A model generated the notes under the pieces. The model did not search any database. It saw nothing but the letters and a program-made list of their open reading frames with translations, and was not told the origin of the DNA. Below, piece by piece: positions 36,193 through 49,988 of a stretch of DNA of 64,000 nt (its first letter is position 1; every line of letters starts with the position of its first letter). This stretch comes from Lichtheimia corymbifera B2541 (taxonomy: Eukaryota > Mucoromycota > Mucoromycetes > Mucorales > Lichtheimiaceae). Made by a program: the position numbers and the translations under genes. The stretch spans positions 62,001 to 126,000 of the forward strand of contig JNEU01001111.1 in assembly GCA_000697475.1 (NCBI GenBank), read 5' to 3'.

Positions 36193-37728
36193 ATACCAAT
36201 GGGTGATCCATATCAGCTATCAAATACACGACAGTACATGCAATCTTCGCCCTGGTTGAGCAGCGTTGGAAACTGACCAAGAAAGCGATTGATCTACAGC
36301 CGGATGGAAAAGGATACATGCAGCGATTACGTGGCTCTTTTCAACCAACATATTGGATTTGCAATGGTTATGATGCATGGATGGGTGCAATCAGGTTCTC
36401 TGATGAGGAAGGAATACGGCTTTGGTTACATGGCACGTCGTCAGCAGGAAGGATGGATCATACGAGGATGATGATATACTGGATCGAATTGACAAAAGGT
36501 GTTCTACAGCGGTGGATGATCTATTGGAATACTCGATTCAATGCATGCAGCAGCTATTTTACAATCATGGATGAAGGATGATTACGACGGCAGCAACCAA
36601 GAACGCAATGACACCGTTATCACTGCTGCCTCTCTGTGATTCACCCCCGTATCTTATTCGCTTTACCCTTTATCATATTCACTTGCTAGACGTCCACACT
36701 ATCATGTACTGTTCCTCGACTTCTTTATTGAATGAAAATTGGATTCTGCAAAATATATGGGGTATCATACTATCAGCTCATATGGTCGAGATGTGGATTA
36801 CTTGGTTGATTCATGGATTGAAAGGGGCGGGGAATCTCATTGATCGTGGTGCACAAGTGAATGCTCAAAGGCAAGTAGTATCGTTTTCTTTATACAAGGA
36901 ATCCTAGCTAACAGGAAGGATGAATATGTAGATGGACCACTAAACGAGGCATAGAATCATCAGGATCGAAAGCATTGCATGTGGCCTGTGCGAATGGATG
37001 CATCCGGATTGTTGACTTGTTACTACGCAATGATGCCACTATCCATGTCAAGGACAAGTATGGATCAACTCCACACGACCTTACTATGTCAAGCATCATA
37101 TGGATATTGTGAGACTTCTTGACACAGCCGCACATCGACCACCATTATCATTTACTGAGCCTCTTCGACTGGATAAGCCGTTACCGATACCGACACGGTC
37201 ACCACCGCACACCACCACATCATCATCATCCGCACCCGAACTCGCCCATACAGCATCACCAAGTAGATCTTCAAGTGGATAATCTGATGACCTTCTTGAT
37301 TGGTACGCTGTTGGTGTAGTAGTCAACAAAAACCAAGTTGAATGTTATTTACAATCGCTTGAACGTAGATTGAGTGGGTCTTTGACAGTGGCTTTCTTCG
37401 CTCATCATGCATGATTGATTACCAGCATCATCATTACTTGCCACCCATCCCATCTTCTTCTGCACCACCAACGCCACTCCCACCAAAAGATGACTTTTAT
37501 ACAGCTCAACATCCACAACGATAATCATTATCATCATCCAATTTGACCTTGCATCCTTCAACGCTCGCTCTTACTCTCGAATCGCTTGATAGCTTCTCTT
37601 GTAAAGTGATGGAAATCCGCAAGAACAATTTCGGTAATGCTACACGTCGACAAGAACAAGACGCCAAGGAAAACCGATCATTTTATAGTCGAATGGCTCG
37701 TTCATGGAAAAAGTTGACAAACGGCTAA
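36193..37728 (+). pseudogene. Broken ankyrin-repeat gene
   Basis: Coding-quality sequence is split among frames. An upstream block reads KLTKKAIDLQPDGKGYMQRL, then SFQPTYWICNGYDAWMGAIR. Then an ankyrin region begins LIDRGAQVNAQR and continues across a GC-AG intron (36871-36931, AAAG|GCAAGT) into SGSKALHVACANGCIRIVDL and VKDKYGSTPHDL. Near 37085 the frame slips by one base to HHMDIVRLLDTAAH. In-frame TAA 37280-37282 interrupts SRSSSG from SDDLLDWYAVGVVV. The final block is LESLDSFSCKVMEIRKNNFG to KKLTNG, stop 37726-37728. At least three lesions imply a pseudogene or locally poor assembly. The parent family is an ankyrin protein; a more precise name is not justified. Confidence 0.5.
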
Positions 37729-40508
37729 GTTGAAGATTTGTACAAACACCCATACGTTTATATATATCATCATCATCATTGAATCATGCACATACCCAAC
37801 ATCTCCTTATCATCATCCAAGCTTTGTCAATAAACGCATGCCCACTTTGTACAATAAGTAGCATATGAAGAGCCCGAAATCCTTAGGGCAATCTGCGGGG
37901 AATATAGAAGAAAAGGTATCACAACACAATAAAGAACTTACTATGCGCTGGCTTAAGCCTGAGATGCGTTTTCAAGAATGATGTACAGGCGGATTATGTG
38001 GGGTTTGCTTTATTGTGTGGCTTTGCATTAGCGGAGAGATGACGAACCAGTGAGTGAAATGATAGTGATAGTTACACACACAAAAGATGCATTGTTGACA
38101 GGTTGCACAGATCAATGATGATTGTCATTGAGCAGGGTTGGTTCTTTGTATAAACATCCAATAGTAAAGAAGCTATCCATTATCACCATAACAATGAAGT
38201 TATGCATACACCATCCATATTTGGTGCAAGGATCACACACTACTGGTTGTCCAAGTCGAGCTGCATTAAGAGCGCACGGACCTGGTATATTAATCTCATT
38301 TCACTCCACACTATGCTCAATCTCGAGTTGAAATTATTCTTATTGATCCAAGTATGTAGGATATAGTGGCTGGTATACATGATAACGGCGACATTGTAGT
38401 AAGTGGGGATGGCGTATGTGTATTACACTGAAATGCGGCGAGAGGAAGAAAGAGCACCTTACAAACTATAAGGCATCAACGATAATCGTTGCCTTGAATG
38501 TACAGCGTCAATGGGCAGAACATGTCATACGAAGGGCAGAAAGTACTAACCAATGGTATTCTTTGTACTAATTGCAGCAAGATGCCTGCAGGTACCTAGA
38601 GCATGTATCCAGGCGGCCATACGTATAATATCGCGAAGCAGCAGGGAAGCAAGAAATTAGTTCTGCAAGGTATGGCTGATCCAAGGTAGGCAAATCACAA
38701 GGTAAGACTGATCCCACTTGCAGCTCACAAGCTATAACGATAACGATACAAAGACAAGTGAGCCCAACAAAGTACAATCAAAAAGGCGTTTCCAAGGTCA
38801 ATGGCAACGTTTTTGATGCCAAGGCAACGACAGCAACACGCGCAATCCGAACGCGACTCGAGCTCCATGGCAACACAGCAAGTATGTTTCAACATTGCAC
38901 TCTTTTTATTGCTTCAATCAAACGTCTAGATCTTGAGAATCTATTGTCTCTTGTAGTTTACACCTCTTATCAGGACCCGATTGCGAGACGCACCAAGACG
39001 GCAGCCCATTTCAACAGCTCTCTACCGATCAACCAACGTACGTTAGCTCTCGATCAAGCTCCCAATCGTCAGCACCACAACCACCATGGATACCTTTACT
39101 AGTTCGCAGCTTATATCACATAGGAAAAGTAGACAAGTTATTATAAAAACAAGCTCTTTTTATTGATGAATAAAGCTATACTAGCATGTGGCTGTTAGTT
39201 TCCTCGAGTTCAAAGACCCAAGTACTTACGGGAATGACCAACGTGAAGGTCGCCACATATCCATTCCCACCTCTCCACATGGGGCACCTTCAGCATGTGT
39301 CAAACGAGGCGGTTGAAGCTGGACACACACTGCTAACAACCAGGTGGAGTTTACGCTCGTGGTACACCGGAATCAGGATAAGCCCTTTTATTGTAATTCA
39401 ACAGCAGGTGGAATCATACACAAAAGCGTGAAGTCAACACAAGTTGTGAATTCTGGGTAATAACCTGCAGTGTACAACGAGCGGGTACCAATATATCCAC
39501 AACAAGTGACAATGAGCTTGCGAGGACAAAGAGAAAAAGAAACGGCTGCGCTGCGGAGGTTCGCGTTCATTTATTTCTTTTTTTCAAGCGGCGTTTAAAC
39601 GTACTCGGCTCCAACGCCCAGAGGTCATGTGATGGTTTTTATAGCTTCATGGTTGTCATGGTTTCTTTGTCGTTGCTACGGAAAATACGCTATTGCTGCA
39701 TCATTGACTACTTGGCATTTAATTTCTCTACCAAGCTATCACGACACCACATCCTCTGGTATTTTTACCTCGTCCAGTGTACGATCGCCAAAATCGCATG
39801 AGAGCACACAGCTGCATAATAATGATACTTGTGGATCCGCCATTGTTTCAGGCACAAAGTAATGTGCATGGTTTGCCATGGCAGTCATAAAGACCCGCTC
39901 TTCTTTTTATTTCTTTGTTTGACACCCATTTAGCCAAATTGCTGTCCTTGGTTTTGTCTCACTCTTTTTTCACTCACAACTACTACACAGCAACACAGCC
40001 AAGCTCTACAGAAACGTTTGAAATCGTTGATAAAAGAAGCTACATTGAATGGCGCCTTAATTACGACTTGCGCACCTCACTGCTGAATGCTGTAAACCCA
40101 ACTACGATCAACCCAAGGCCCATTGTCAAGACCGATACAGATCCCAAGTTCTCACAATTGGTCTTATGAAGGCATACTGGTTGGTGCTGTGCGCTGAAGA
40201 TATGAGTCTTCAAGGCTCAATACGATAAGCAAGTTTCCACGTTTCAAGGTTGGTTGTTTTTATTCGATATCATGAGATGCATAATGTTAATGGATAAATC
40301 ATAGATCCTTGGACGTTCATGCATATCTTGGTCTTGCGATGAGTAGATGCAGTAAAAATTACAGAGATGGAAGATTGACTTTTGTTTTGACATAGCTCCA
40401 AGTCGATGGCATATTGGCAGAATCGATCCAAAGGATGACTCGGACATGCTGGGTGCTGACGGTAGCTTCTATCTTGGAGGAAAGGACCGAGAACTGAATC
40501 GTTTTATT

Positions 40509-40512
<4 letters not shown>

Positions 40513-40539
<27 letters not shown>
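40513..40539 (+). repeat. (GA)n microsatellite
   Basis: Thirteen GA units plus a final G lie inside a protein-like but broken stretch. The upstream frame (FYLGGKDRELNRFIV) and the downstream frame (HLWLGPGWKISG) are out of register across the repeat, as expected if dinucleotide slippage broke an old coding sequence. Confidence 0.95.
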
Positions 40540-41527
40540 CACCTTTGGCTCGGACCTGGTTGGAAGATCTCTGGAAACCATAGTACTCGACAAACTGAAT
40601 ACAACAATCAGTATATTGCACTTGCGCACTTTGAGATTGGCCGATGTGGATCCCAGCGTGAAGGACGTGCGAGTACGCATATGTTGCACTTGCGATTTGA
40701 GTTGGGTGTTGCTAATAGTCTTTTGGAAACTAGCTTTTTGGTTTCACTAAGAATGGCGAAGACATCTCTGCAAGATCACTCACTGGATATGCTTAAACCG
40801 GTAGAGGTGGGCTCAAAGACCAGCGATCAGTGTTTATACATATATGGATGGCTATGGACGTATCATTCGGTAAGCAGCAGATGTTGGGTTTGGGAGAAAG
40901 AGTAAAGCGCACAACTCACTATACAGTTTTGGTGTAGGCAAACGAAGACATGTTTTACGACTTATAATACAGCAGCAACACCTACACAACACTACTATAT
41001 ATATACTTGGCTACATCAGCAAAGCGTATTCGTAGGATCTTGGATCTCCTTGATTGCTTGATAAGTAAGCAAGAGAAGCACGAATATAATCAACTTAAGT
41101 GCATTTATCGCTGTAGAAGAGTGCTCAAGTCGATCTATTATTCCTTATATGCTGCAACTGTCTCCAGATAGCCAACAAGTTGGACCATTTTGATGACCTG
41201 TACTTGGATCGATTCAGCAATGCGCCTTTGTTGGATGAGTAACACGATAGCAGAGACCCTGGAAAGCAGGTCATACTTGAATTCCCAATCACGTGGCTAC
41301 ATCACAACCTCAGAAACGCGCTTGGAGGCGAAGATGGCTAGAAAATCCAACCTATTACCCTTGATCCAATTGCGCCCTTCAATCCCGATATTCGAGATGT
41401 GCAGTGCTTCCACCATGTTTACTAGTAGTATCACCCAGCTAAAAGCGCAAAATAAAGAGCAAGTCGTGACAACAGCTATAAATGCTTAGCTTTCTGCTTT
41501 TTCTATTGCCAGACTTTATCTCTAAAC

Positions 41528-41615
41528 TTTACAATGAAACGTGCGGTCTTTCATAGAACAAAGTTGCTCGTCTGGGTCGAAAGAATCACGTGGGGAAGTT
41601 TCACGATCAACCTCG
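41528..41615 (+). repeat. Solitary copy of the 35-kb degenerate repeat
   Basis: ACAATGAAACGTGCGGTCTT followed by TCATAGAACAAAGTTGCTCG, then TCTGGGTCGAAAGAATCACG and AAGTTTCACG, follows the same order of elements as the array copies at 35363-35430 and 35555-35645 (AATGAA-TGC-TTT, then AAGTTGATCAG, GAGA.CAC, AAGTTT). Identity is moderate, and this copy lies about 410 bases upstream of the sirtuin start. Confidence 0.45.
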
Positions 41616-42026
41616 CCGATCCCTGATTTCGCAATGTCACCACCAGCGAGAAATACACGATGTTGACACACCATGCATATGATGATTCGCCATCACGGAT
41701 TAAGTGCCACTTCATATCTATCTACACACAATTCATGCCCAAAGGATAGCGTGACCCAAATCAATGTAACGCCAACTGGAGCAATTTGTAGTACCTCTCA
41801 ACGTATCTATTCTTCGTTAAAGGTTGGGTTGATTCGTATTCAGTTATTGGTGTCAAAGAAAAGGCAGAAGCTCCAGAACAAAGGGTGTTTATTTATGATC
41901 GTTGAGACGTTTAAGACAATTGGCATTCATTTCTCGATTGTTACACAGTAAAGTCACAGGTTTGGAAAGCGACGGGATCCTGCAAATGTTGCCGTCCTTT
42001 TCTTGTGTGCGATCTAGTAGTTCGAT

Positions 42027-43383
<1,357 letters not shown>

Positions 43384-43486
43384 AGTCATTTGGCATTGGG
43401 GTATTTCAGTCACAAGTTACGAGTGGTGGAATGGTTCAAAGTCGCCTGTAATTGAAATCAAACGAGCAGTGTGTTCTTTGTTCCAT

Positions 43487-46400
43487 ATGGTTGAACTTGC
43501 ACCCAAAAAACGACGACGCCTCGACAGCACAACGACGACAACAACCCCTTCTTATGCTTCAGCACGATACCCGCCATCATGTCTCTTGTCCAATCTGATC
43601 CACCGCCAGGCTCCTCACCAATTGTCCTCATCCATCCAGAGCGTCGTCGTTACTACTCCTCCAAAACCAGCAACACCAGCCATACATGCATTCACCGGTG
43701 ACCATTACGCGCTTGATCTCGTCAGCAAAAGCACCACTTTGTTAAACAAGTCGCCGATTCGCCTTGCAGAACAGTTCCACGATCAATGCTTGATAACCCA
43801 TCTTGTTTGGAATCAACGAGGCACCACACTCGCGTCGGCTGACGAGAATGGCAAAATTGCACTATGGGAGCTTGGTGTACGTGTTTATTATAATGAGCGT
43901 TGTCTCTTGATAATAGCATCAACTGACGTTATCATAGACTTCTTCAGACCAGTGGACACTTGCATACAGCGTCAATTTACAGCAACCGCCCGCTGGGATA
44001 CTGTGGCTCAACACAGACCGGGTGGTGAGTCCATTGTCGATATCGATGTCATTGTATTGTCCTCATTATTTATTTCTTGACTTTGTAGTATCAATTATCA
44101 CATGATCAACAAAAGTTCGTTCGTATGCCTATGGTGGGTCCTCGGAATCCATATGGATATTTTGCCTTTGTGGTCGTAACCGTACATGGACAAGTCAGCG
44201 TTCATTATCAAAGAGGTGGCAAGATCTTTTCATCTTTTTCAACAACGCTACCAAATACCGGGCGTATGGGAGCAGGTCGTGCTGATGTCGGTTGCTTTGG
44301 TATGAACTTGGCTAGTTCGGATAATTGGTACAGGATATCCCATGCTTCTATGATCATTGGTCAAGGTAAGGTTGGATCGGTTCATATACTTATTGAACTG
44401 TTGTTAACTGGATTGCACTTAGATGGTAACATTTACCTTGCCACGCATCGAGCCAACACCAGTCCTAAGAGTGTACAAATATATCGTCTTTCTATACGCT
44501 TTCCTGGTCGAATGAATGAAGGAGGTACAGTATCATGTGGGATTGGGTATACACAATAGGGTATTTAACTAAGATTCATGCACAGGCATATTTTGTCAGC
44601 CTTTAGCAACCTTACGCTTAACGCAACCTAGCTTGGCATCATCTTTGGGCGACTTCGCCAAATCAAGCTCAATTGCAGTTTCACATCTTCAGCTATCAAA
44701 CCAAAAGGACAACGTACAATTGACTCTCGCATTTGGTGCTGAAAATGGTAATTTCAATCAATGATGCTGGGGTATATTTATCGCTAACAGTGTTAAAAAA
44801 GACGGCAGTTACAGCAGCTTTATCGGGAAATGGGCATTACAGCAAAAGGAAATACAAATATCAGGAGATGCCATTGCACGAGATAGCTTCAGCGGGACTA
44901 CAATGACATCAAACTATCTGGTAAGCAACACAATGGCTAGTAGATATAAAGGGAACTCAATGATGGCGATAGGTTCTCGATTTTGTTGATGGCGTGTCAG
45001 TATCGGATCGCTTCATCTCAAGCATGACGCACACTCGCCATGGTGCACTCGTCGTGGGCTTATCAGATGGAAGCGTTCATATTGAGTATCGCGACGATGG
45101 CGATTTTGGTCTTTTACGTGGTCGAGGTTCATGCGAGTCATCCATTGGTCCGACTTTTTGGCAAGCAGCTGGGCCGCGCACATATTTAAACGGTGATCCA
45201 GATCCTGTTGCAGGCTTGGCATTATCACCCAACGAAACGCACATCTTTTGTATCTTGTCATCAAATAAGCTTGGTGTGATACGGGCTACCGATATACGTA
45301 ACGATCATGATGAAACGGGTACGTTGAATATGTTATATCACATTTAGCAACGACTCCTTGGCTGATTATATCTTATAGAGACTTTATCGACAATCAGTAG
45401 ATTGCTGAAGCTTAGTCTATTGAATGAAACCGATGACCTGGACCTGATATCCGAGCTTATTCGTGTCAACGCTATATCCGGCCACGATGGTAAGTTAAAT
45501 GGACTTTTGTTACAATGATTTTCTCATCACTATTGATTAGATGCTACTGAAAGTCTTGTGTTGGATGTGATAAAATCATATCACGTTTACTGCCACCAGG
45601 ATCAATCCGAACCACTCCTTGTATCGCCAACCACAGAAAGTTCCAGCAAATCATCAGGATCACTTGAATGGAGTTTACCACAGCGAGGACGCGCATATGG
45701 CCTGTCACTAGGTGTTTTTAGGTAGGTTCGCTGGTATGATACCTATCAAAGGTGTGTGGACACTAAAGACGATGATCGTTATCAGGAGGTTATCGAGCAC
45801 CAAAGTACAATATACGAATCTCTGCAAAGCAATCCAGCTTCCCATTGTACTTGAATGCTTTATTGGAAGCTGCAAATCGGATTATGCTGATATAACCAAG
45901 GTGTTGGGTAAGTAGGGGGAAAAGTATTATGCATAGGGTGATGTTTTAACATGCATATATTCTCAAGATTCAAATACGATCGTGGATGGCAAAGCAACTT
46001 TAGAATTTGACACAGGCAAGTAGGGGTGATTATTTGTGATAGGATTAAGCTAATCAAATTTATGGATATAGACAGCTTATGGTCGCTCATGTCATTGACG
46101 AATTGGACATTGGATTTCATGCGGTGGACATTGAGGAAGTGGAATATGCTCTTCAATTGCAGACGGCCCAAAGACTCAAGTAAGACTTTTTATCATGCGA
46201 GGTAATACAAATTTAGCTCACATGGCATTTTAGAATTAGGCGATATCTCAGCTCGGCCATGTCATGCTGTATTGTTACTTCACGAAGAGTCGAGGGATGC
46301 ATTAAGCAAATTACTGGTTATGGTGAACGAGTTTGTGCATTATACGAATTCAGCGTCATTCGAATTACCAAATGTACCAGAATCCCTTCCGTTGCTACTG

Positions 46401-46891
46401 CGATATGCAAAGAACGTACTATCAAGTGAACCAGTTGCCTTGAAAGATGTGCTAGCATTTTTGACAGCGATTAAATCCGAGGATCTCGGTAAGCATCATC
46501 GATAGTGGATACCTTTTCCCTATTTTATTGACGAGAAGATGTATATATTATATCAGGAGTACAAGATCGGTGGGCACTGCTACTTGGATCGAAGCTACCG
46601 AGTGACAAGGTGGATCGTTTACGCGTCATCACTAGAGAGTTTGCGGAGAAATGTGGACAGCCTGCTATATATCTTGAGCGTGATTCAAGCGATATCATTG
46701 ATGTGATCCAAAAACGGCGCATTCCACCATTCACCAAGCATTTATGGACGTGTGTCCGATGTCATCAGTATTCTATCCCTACACATGGCCACCCCCATTT
46801 AACAGCCAATGATCCTTGCTTAAGAGCACTATGGAATCGTAGTATAGGTCGTCGTTGTGTATGTGGAGGTTTATTCGCAGAATGTTTATAA
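43487..46891 (+). CDS. MED16: Mediator complex tail subunit 16 (MED16 / Sin4)
   Basis: MED16 is a tail-module subunit of Mediator that links activators to RNA polymerase II. ATG 43487 (MVELAPKKRRRLDSTTT) opens a basic, disordered start. An N-terminal WD40-like propeller follows: LITHLVWNQRGTTLASADEN, GKIALWEL, YGYFAFVVVTVHGQVSVHYQ, MTHTRHGALVVGLSDGSVHI, GLALSPNETHIFCI. The helical C-terminal half ends with a Cys module, HLWTCVRCHQYS ... CVCGGLFAECL (C-x2-C ... C-x-C-G-G), which is the conserved C-terminal signature of MED16. TAA is at 46889-46891. There are more than ten introns. The short spacing from the sirtuin suggests a compact or overlapping promoter. Confidence 0.85.
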
Positions 46892-48154
46892 TCAATAAAG
46901 CTTTCTTTCCATCATGCCAAAATACGAAAACACCGCGTGATGGCACGCTGGACCCACAGGATTGGATCTTGCTTCAGGCAATACTAAGGGATGCAACATT
47001 GGTCACCATCATGAAAGGGGATTTATTCTTTGCTTACCTTCATATCACACAAACGCGAGCAATAAGTGATAGCCGTAAAGAGAAAGCAAGCCATCTGAAA
47101 GAACAGTAGCACTGTCATCAATATTCATAATCATGTGTTTGGTTGGATGCTTTGGCACAACATACCTTGAAGAGTGAAGAGAAGGAAACTTGCTGCTGGT
47201 CATTCAAGATGCATTGAGGCTCGCTTGTATATAAGAATGGGGGAGCCGATCGACTGCTGTAAATTAGCAAGAAGAGGAATGAGGATCAGGTCATAAACAC
47301 GCGTCAATATTTTTCAAACGTACTCTGCTAGACTTTTGACAGCAATAAAAAGGGCATTATAACATCCACGAGGAAGAGGACGTGTTGCAGAAGCAGGGAG
47401 AGAAAGCAAAGGTCCATTGTGGAAGGAGAGGATAGAGCAGTGACACAATGAAATGAGCCTACGTTTTGCACTCATGTACACGCGAGGAGTGGCGTGAAAA
47501 TTAAGACCCGCTGATTTATGCAAGTTGTTCTCGTTTATCTTCTACGATGCAAACTGCTATAAGAAGCCCACAACACGATAATCCATCATGACGCCAGAGA
47601 AACAGAACAACGACCTACGTTATACTGGCGCAACGACAGCCACCATTTCCTGCAGAAATCATCAAGCAACATTTGGTTTCCTGAAGCAAATTGTGCGATT
47701 ACTCTGTACGCACTGGAAGCGGCCCACCTGGTTTAAGATAAATAATGTCGCCTACACCTCCCACGAGAAATGCGTCAAAGGCTGGCTATGAAACTTGCGC
47801 TACTACTACCACAACGTTCGTTTTAAAACCAGATCATGCACAAAGGGACCAATAGAAACGGTGGTTGTCGTTATCTCGTGTCGCGTACAGTGTCGTATGC
47901 AAAGAAACGATCAATGCTACAAAGTTGGATTAGAAACTTGCGGCGTGAATACATTGAGAGTGTCACAAAGTTCTTTGTCAATGTATTCGACATTATCATT
48001 ATCCTATGTACATCCACGCTTTGTTCAATTTTCACCCCCGGTTAAATATTTTCCGGTCGGTTCTTCAAGTGAATTTCCTGGGTGGTTAAGGGCATCCGTT
48101 GGGTGAAATAGAGAGCATTTCCCTCGCCCTTGACCACCAGGATACTCAACAGCA
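46892..48154. other. Intergenic region MED16-CDK10
   Basis: This 1.26-kb stretch holds no confirmed gene. An ATG-started 67-codon frame at 47588-47791 (MTPEKQNNDLRYTGATTATI...) is free of introns and matches nothing known; it is treated as unsupported. A frame overlapping the MED16 end (46855-47109) starts on a non-ATG codon and is most likely 3' untranslated sequence. The CDK10 promoter must lie near 48000-48150. Confidence 0.35.
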
Positions 48155-49848
48155 ATGACAGACAAAGACACCAGTCGACAATCGAAGCTCTTGACAGTCA
48201 GGAATAAACCAGTGATATATAAGGACCTCCCTTTTTATGGTGCTTGCCGGGATGTTGACGACTTTCAGAAATTGAATCGCGTTGGTGAAGGCACCTATGG
48301 CGTTGTCTAGTGCGTATCGCAACTTGGATTGTCTTTTACCTCACATTGGACGACAATGCTAATACTCGCGTGTGCAGTAGAGTACGGGACCGGAAGACAA
48401 AGCAAATCGTAGCCTTGAAAAAGATTCGCATGGAGCGAGAAACGGATGGCATGCCCATATCGAGCTTACGAGAGATCAGTATTCTGAAACGCATGTCGCA
48501 CCAAAACATTGTCAATGTCACCGACGTGGCAGTTGGGCCAAAGCTTGAGTCTATATTCTTGGTCATGGAGTATTGTGAGCAGGTGGGTGACTTTTGGGAC
48601 GATATCGATTCAATGGTATCACAATACTGAGACTTCTTCCTGTGTGCACATATTAGGATCTTGGAACCCTCTTGGATATGGTACCCACTCCCTATACACC
48701 ATCTGAAGGTAAATGTGGATAAAGATCCTGTTTACTTGGATTGCTCATGTCAATCATATCAATAGTCAAATGCTTGATGTTGCAATTACTTCGCGGTCTG
48801 GAGCATTGTCATAATCATTCAATCATTCACAGGTAAGCGATCGATTACGGGAACCACGAGTTCATTTGTGAGTAACGCCTTTATGTAGAGATTTAAAAAT
48901 GTCCAATTTATTGCTCACTTCAACTGGATTGCTCAAGATTGGTATGCATGGATCCTAGATGCCGTACGATATGCTTATTCAACATGCTGTCACTTAGCTG
49001 ATTTTGGTCTTGCACGCACGGTGGGATTGTCCTCAAGGCCAATGACACCCAATGTTGTCACTCTTTGGTATCGGTCACCCGAGTTGTTGCTAGGAGGATC
49101 TATATATACAACGGCAGTCGATCTATGGTAAGCCGATTATGATAACTTTTGGCATGTCATATCCTAATGAAGGTGATTATAGGTCTGCAGGATGTATTCT
49201 CGGTGAATTGATGCAGCATCGTCCATTATTACCTGGTAGCACAGAGCAATCGCAGCTCAACTTGATTGTCAACTTGCTGGGCACCCCCAATGAAAACATT
49301 TGGCCAGGCTACAAAAGTTTACCATTGGCAGATACATTCAATTGGCCAAAACAAGAGTAAGCGGATATCTTCCTAATTCCTCATCTTGATTGCTCATTGC
49401 TTTCTTTAGTTACAATAATATCAAAGTGATGTTCCCGAGATACAGCGAAAACACGACCTCCTTATTAGCAGAACTGCTCACGTACAATCCCAAGACGCGG
49501 TTGACGGTGAAACGAGCACTAGCACACCCTTATTTCAGTGAATCACCACGGCGTAAGTCAAGAGAAAGATCCTCCTCCCTCTTTGTTACAAGTAATAACA
49601 CACGCACTATAGCACAAGATCCATCGTTGCTGCCAACATACCCTGAGATTCGAAATGAGATTTCTGAAAAAGAAAAGTAAGTCTGATAATATGGCTGGTT
49701 GGATAATAGGAAGAGCTGACGAACATATACACAACATAGATCACGGAAGGCCCATGAGGATGAGCGGAAAAAACGAGCATCTCGTGCTATAGATGGTGAT
49801 GGTGAAAGTGAAATATTTGGATCACAATATAAGAAAAAGAAGGTTTAA
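48155..49848 (+). CDS. CDK10: Cyclin-dependent kinase 10 (PISSLRE kinase)
   Basis: ATG 48155 starts [15 protein letters not shown]. The kinase begins [20 protein letters not shown] (Gly loop), with catalytic Lys in [15 protein letters not shown] and the defining cyclin-contact helix PISSLREI. Further motifs are [23 protein letters not shown], the T-loop [20 protein letters not shown], and the CMGC end [16 protein letters not shown] and [20 protein letters not shown]. The C-terminal extension is basic and ends [10 protein letters not shown] at TAA 49846-49848, a possible nuclear-localisation signal. About ten exons. CDK10 partners cyclin M and acts in G2/M and transcription control in animals; its fungal role is less known. 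It faces VAC7 tail-to-tail with a 140-base gap. Confidence 0.93.
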
Positions 49849-49988
49849 CATATACACAATTGTATCTTGAAGAAATGATGAATGGATGGGATGGAATAGA
49901 ATGAATGGTTACAACTCTGTGATGATGGGGGTATATAAGAAAAGGGAGGGTAAGAGAAAAAGCGGGGTGGATGTGTATTTCATGTACT

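Larger units (their letters stand above)
37729..42026. other. Gene-poor region with decayed coding-like fragments
   Basis: No intact gene is supported in 4.3 kb. Protein-like but broken stretches occur on +: around 39010-39120 (Ser/Gln/Pro-rich), 39330-39460 (HTANNQVEFTLVVHRNQDKP), 40013-40169 (TFEIVDKRSYIEWRLNYDLR), 40400-40510 (WHIGRIDPKDDSDMLGADGS), 40560-40905 (HLRFELGVANSLLETSFLVS) and 41185-41400 (HFDDLYLDRFSNAPLLDE, then VILEFPITWLHHNLRN). They could be remains of one gene broken by stops and a (GA)n expansion. No transposase, terminal repeat or target-site duplication was found. Confidence 0.35.

Noticed and set aside
38758..39102. 114-codon plus-strand ORF
   Set aside because: It starts with GTG and has low-complexity composition and no homologous features. 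It is kept only as part of the decayed region.
37729..42026. Possible transposable element in the gene-poor region
   Set aside because: No transposase, reverse transcriptase, terminal inverted or long terminal repeats, or target-site duplications could be seen.
46855..47109. 84-codon ORF overlapping the MED16 end
   Set aside because: It starts on a non-ATG codon. MED16 already ends with its conserved CGG-L module, so this is 3' untranslated sequence.
47588..47791. 67-codon ATG-started ORF
   Set aside because: It is a true ATG frame, but chance ORFs of this size are expected in 1.2 kb and nothing in it is recognisable.
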